Assembly: GCA_015485125.1 (NCBI GenBank)
Contig: WFUE01000203.1
Coordinates: 1-41,734 of the forward strand
Direction of reading: 5' to 3'
Origin: Lysobacterales bacterium
GTDB lineage: Bacteria > Pseudomonadota > Gammaproteobacteria > Xanthomonadales > S139-57
DNA: 41,734 nt
The notes beneath the pieces were generated by a model. That model was not told the origin of the DNA, made no database searches, and worked only from the letters and a program-made list of their open reading frames with translations. The position numbers were made by a program, and so were the translations under genes. This document shows positions 36,337-41,734 of this stretch, one piece after another (position 1 is the first letter of the stretch; every line of letters begins with the position of its first letter).

Positions 36337-37503
36337 ATGAACCGACTGGAAGCCTTTATTCATCACGAATCCGCGGGCGGCATCCTGTTGATGCTGGCCA
36401 CCGTGCTGGCCCTGCTGTTGAGCAATACCATGATGGCCCCGCTGTACGAGACCTTTCGAGAGATTCCGGTACAGGTGCGGGTGGGGCCGCTCAATCTGGA
36501 CAAGTCGCTCTATCACTGGGTCAATGACGGCCTGATGGCCATCTTTTTCCTGCTGGTGGGGCTGGAGGTCAAGCGCGAGGTGCTGGAGGGGCATCTTTCT
36601 TCCCTGGGGCAGGTGGTGCTGCCCGGTGTGGCGGCGGTGGGTGGCATGGTGGTACCGGCGGCCGTGTACTGGTTCTTCAACCGGGAAGGCGTGGCGCTGG
36701 ACGGCTGGGCCATTCCCACGGCCACGGATATCGCCTTCGCCCTGGGGGTATTGTCGCTGCTGGGCCCGCGGGTGCCGGTTTCGCTGAAGGTATTTTTGAT
36801 GACGCTGGCCATTTTTGACGATCTGGGCGCCATCATCGTCATTGCCCTGTTCTATACCAGCAATCTTTCAACCTTGTCGCTGACGGTGGCCAGCGTGGCA
36901 CTGGCCGTTCTGGTGATCATGAACCGGGCGGGCGTGGCCCGCAAGACAGCCTATTTTCTCGTAGGCATCGTGCTCTGGATCAGTGTTTTGAAATCGGGTG
37001 TGCATGCCACCCTGGCCGGTGTGGCACTGGCCTTTACCATCCCCATGCACGGGCGCAACGACCAGGGTGAGGTCACCTCTCCGTTGAAGGAAATCGAACA
37101 CGATCTGCACCCCTGGGTAGCCTTTGCTATCCTGCCGCTGTTCGCCTTTGTCAATGCCGGCGTGGATATGCGTGGCATCGCGCCGGCGCAGATGACCAGT
37201 GGTGTGCCGCTGGGTATTTTTCTCGGGTTGTTTCTGGGCAAGCAACTGGGCGTGTTCGGCTTCAGCTGGCTGGCCATTCGTTTGGGGTTGGCCCCCATGC
37301 CGGAAGGGAGTACAACCCGGCAGTTGTACGGCGTTTCGCTGTTGACGGGCATCGGTTTCACCATGAGCCTGTTCATCGCTTCGCTGGCCTTTCCGGATGA
37401 ACAGTTGTTCCAGTACACCGACAAGCTGGCCATCCTGGCTGCTTCGGTACTGGCCGGGGTCAGCGGCTATCTGCTGCTGCGCTGGAGCCGGCCCGCCGAC
37501 TAG
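36337..37503 (+). CDS. nhaA: Na+/H+ antiporter NhaA
   Basis: [30 protein letters not shown]; '[21 protein letters not shown]', 'LFDDLGAI'-like '[17 protein letters not shown]'. Confidence 0.96.
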   Translation: MNRLEAFIHHESAGGILLMLATVLALLLSNTMMAPLYETFREIPVQVRVGPLNLDKSLYHWVNDGLMAIFFLLVGLEVKREVLEGHLSSLGQVVLPGVAAVGGMVVPAAVYWFFNREGVALDGWAIPTATDIAFALGVLSLLGPRVPVSLKVFLMTLAIFDDLGAIIVIALFYTSNLSTLSLTVASVALAVLVIMNRAGVARKTAYFLVGIVLWISVLKSGVHATLAGVALAFTIPMHGRNDQGEVTSPLKEIEHDLHPWVAFAILPLFAFVNAGVDMRGIAPAQMTSGVPLGIFLGLFLGKQLGVFGFSWLAIRLGLAPMPEGSTTRQLYGVSLLTGIGFTMSLFIASLAFPDEQLFQYTDKLAILAASVLAGVSGYLLLRWSRPAD

Positions 37504-37650
37504 CCCGCTCGCGGCGCTTCGTTTTTGTGGGGTCTGTGAGTAGAATACGGGGTTTTCCATCCTGCGGGTGGTCCCCGCGTGATGTCTTTTGCCGAAGCGG
37601 GCATACCGGCCCGTACCGGTACCGTACCCGATATATTCCAGGAGTAGAAT

Positions 37651-39123
37651 ATGCAGACTTCCCTGTTTTCCGGTGATATTGCCCAGGCGGATACCGACGC
37701 CATCATCATCGGCCATCTGAAGGACACCCCCCTGACCGGCGCAGCCGCCCGCCTGGACGAGGCCTGTGGCGGTGTGATTTCCCAATTGATCGAAAGCGGC
37801 GATCTGGGCCACAAGGCCGGCCGCATCCGCCAGTTGTTCAAGCTGCCGGGCGTTCAGGCCCAGCGAGTGCTGGTCGTTGGCCTGGGCGAGGCGGAAAAAT
37901 TCGGCCTGCTGGCCTTTCAGAAGGCCGTGCGCGAAACCACCGCCCGTCTGCTGAAAAGCCCGGCCATGCGGGTGGTCAACACCCTGCCGGAGTTGCCGGT
38001 GAAAAACCTGAATGCCGGGGAAAAACTGTTCCAGGCCGGTATTGCCAGCCAGGAAAGCGTGTATGTCTATCGTGAAACCAAGGAGCAGCCGGAAATCACC
38101 GGTCTGGATGCCATCGCCTTCGCCGTGGATGGCCAGGCCGATGCCGGCTTGCTGGCCCAGGCCGAGGCCATTGGCCGCGGGGTCAATCGTGCCCGCGAGC
38201 TGGGCAACCTGCCGCCCAATATCTGCAACCCGGACTACCTGGTGGCCGTGGCCGGCGAGATTGCCGGCCGGCACGACAAGGTGGATCTGGAAGTGCTGGA
38301 TGACGAACGCATGGAAGAAATGGGCATGGGCGCGCTCATGGCCGTGGCCCGAGGCAGCCACAACAAGCCGCGCATGATCGTGCTGCGTTATCAGGGCGCG
38401 GACAAGGCACAGGCACCGCATGTGCTGGTGGGCAAGGGCATCACCTTCGATTCCGGCGGTATTTCCCTCAAGCCCGGTCAGGGCATGGATGAGATGAAAT
38501 ACGACATGTGCGGTGCCGCCAGTGTCATCGGTGCCTTCCAGGCCGTGGCCGAGCTGGGCCTGCCCATCAACCTGGTCAGCATCGTGCCGGCGGTGGAAAA
38601 CATGCCCGACGGCAACAGCTACCGCCCTGGCGACGTGGTGAAAAGCTATGCCGGCAAGACCATCGAAGTGCTCAACACCGATGCCGAAGGCCGCCTGATT
38701 CTCTGCGACGCGCTGGCCTATGGCAAGGAAATGAACCCGGCCAGCATGATCGATGTGGCCACTCTCACCGGTGCCTGCGTCATTGCGCTGGGCCACCATG
38801 CTTCCGGCCTGATGAGCCATGACGACGAACTGGCTGAAAGTCTGCTGGATGCCGGCCGCCACATGGGTGATCGTGCCTGGCGCCTGCCCCTGTGGGACGA
38901 CTACCAGAGCCAGCTGGATTCCCCCTTCGCCGACCTGGCCAATGTGGGCGGGCGCGAGGCCGGTTCCATCACCGCCGGCCGCTTCCTCTCCTGCTTTGCC
39001 GAAGGGGTGCGCTGGGCTCATCTGGATATCGCCGGTTCGGCGTGGAAATCCGGCAAGAACCGGGACGCCACCGGCCGGCCGGTGAAGCTGCTGGTGGAAT
39101 ATCTGCGTCGCCAGGCCGGCTGA
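37651..39123 (+). CDS. pepA: Leucyl aminopeptidase (M17)
   Basis: 'VGKGITFDSGGISLKPGQGMDEMKYDMCGAASV', 'NTDAEGRLILCDALAYG'. Confidence 0.97.
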   Translation: MQTSLFSGDIAQADTDAIIIGHLKDTPLTGAAARLDEACGGVISQLIESGDLGHKAGRIRQLFKLPGVQAQRVLVVGLGEAEKFGLLAFQKAVRETTARLLKSPAMRVVNTLPELPVKNLNAGEKLFQAGIASQESVYVYRETKEQPEITGLDAIAFAVDGQADAGLLAQAEAIGRGVNRARELGNLPPNICNPDYLVAVAGEIAGRHDKVDLEVLDDERMEEMGMGALMAVARGSHNKPRMIVLRYQGADKAQAPHVLVGKGITFDSGGISLKPGQGMDEMKYDMCGAASVIGAFQAVAELGLPINLVSIVPAVENMPDGNSYRPGDVVKSYAGKTIEVLNTDAEGRLILCDALAYGKEMNPASMIDVATLTGACVIALGHHASGLMSHDDELAESLLDAGRHMGDRAWRLPLWDDYQSQLDSPFADLANVGGREAGSITAGRFLSCFAEGVRWAHLDIAGSAWKSGKNRDATGRPVKLLVEYLRRQAG

Positions 39124-39128
39124 ATGCC

Positions 39129-39539
39129 GTGAATGCCCGGGTGGATTTCCACGGTCTGCAGGGGCGCTGGCTACAACAGCCGGCGCGCTATGTCTGCGCC
39201 CTGAGCCACAAGGCCTGGAAGGCACGGCAACGCATACAGATTCTCTGCTCGCAGGCCGCACTGCTGGACGAGATCGACAGTGCGCTGTGGACCTTCCGTC
39301 CGGACAGCTTTCTCGCCCACGATCGCAGTGGCCAGGCGCCCATTCACCTGGGCGAGACGCCGGTGGCAGGCTATGACTTCACCATTCAGGTGTTTGGTGA
39401 GGCCTGCCTGCCTGCCACGCTCTCTCCCCGGCTGGCGGAGATTTTCCGCAACCGCCCCGGCGAAGTGGAACCGGCCCGGCAACGCTACCGGCGCTACCGC
39501 CAGGCCGGTTGTGAACTGAACTACCACGAAGTGGGCTAG
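39129..39539 (+). CDS. holC: DNA polymerase III chi subunit (GTG start)
   Basis: 'MNARVDFHGLQ...AWKARQRIQILCSQAALLDEIDSALWTFRPDSFLAHDRSGQ...RYRRYRQAGCELNYHEVG'; sits between pepA and valS as is common. Confidence 0.9.
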   Translation: MNARVDFHGLQGRWLQQPARYVCALSHKAWKARQRIQILCSQAALLDEIDSALWTFRPDSFLAHDRSGQAPIHLGETPVAGYDFTIQVFGEACLPATLSPRLAEIFRNRPGEVEPARQRYRRYRQAGCELNYHEVG

Positions 39540-39542
39540 CCC

Positions 39543-39822
39543 ATGAATACACGCGACATTCCCATCTTGATGAACCCGGTGCTGCCGGGTGACCAGGCGC
39601 GGGCGCGCGGCCTGGTCTGGGCGGACCGCAGCGCCCTGCTCAGCCATGAACAGGCCCGTGCGGCGTTGCAGAATGTGCCCACCGAAATTCCCGAGCAATG
39701 GGTGGAAGAGGCCATCCGCGACGCACTGGAAGCCCATCAGGATGCCATACTCCATTCCGCATTGAGTCGCCTGGAACTGCGCTGCCTGCAGGCCGGCAAG
39801 ACCCTGAAACCACAGGAAGACC

Positions 39823-39839
<17 letters not shown>
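39543..39839 (+). CDS. Small protein of unknown function between holC and valS
   Basis: 98-aa ORF starting 3 nt after the holC stop and overlapping the valS start by 17 nt: [46 protein letters not shown].... Confidence 0.7.

Positions 39840-41734
<1,895 letters not shown>

Noticed and set aside
36868-39261. 797-aa minus-strand ORF
   Set aside because: Antisense to nhaA/pepA; His/Gln/Gly-rich shadow ORF.

Overview
The window is about 41.7 kb of GC-rich DNA with gammaproteobacterial-type gene content, and most of it is dense, ordinary chromosomal coding sequence. In order it contains: a DUF1329/DUF1302/VolA-type lipase cluster; a dienelactone hydrolase; an H-NS-family protein; pgk and gap; a SPOR-domain protein; argS; a DMT transporter overlapping a Ycf46-like AAA ATPase; a nitrate/nitrite assimilation cluster (nirB-nirD-nasA); rpmB-rpmG; a VapBC-type toxin-antitoxin pair; a repeat-rich intergenic region; a cytochrome P460-family protein; nth; rsx/rnf E-G-D-C-B-A; metG; a stand-alone CZB-domain protein; a MATE transporter; a multi-TM chemoreceptor; an AT-rich segment with an orphan secreted protein; umuC-umuD; nhaA; pepA; holC; a small unknown ORF; and the 5' part of valS. 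The most interesting non-routine signals are: (i) a chain of hairpins ending in an intrinsic terminator just upstream of argS, with no protein gene of its own (candidate sRNA or argS leader); (ii) a 39-bp near-perfect palindrome abutting the umuD-like start codon; (iii) a 128-bp hairpin-forming repeat with a second, truncated copy 224 bp away and a separate REP-like palindrome between them; (iv) the AT-rich segment with a Cys-containing secreted orphan; (v) a sigma54 promoter plus NtrC-like site upstream of nirB. I did not see a clear multi-gene novel system. All family calls come from reading the translated proteins, without database searches.
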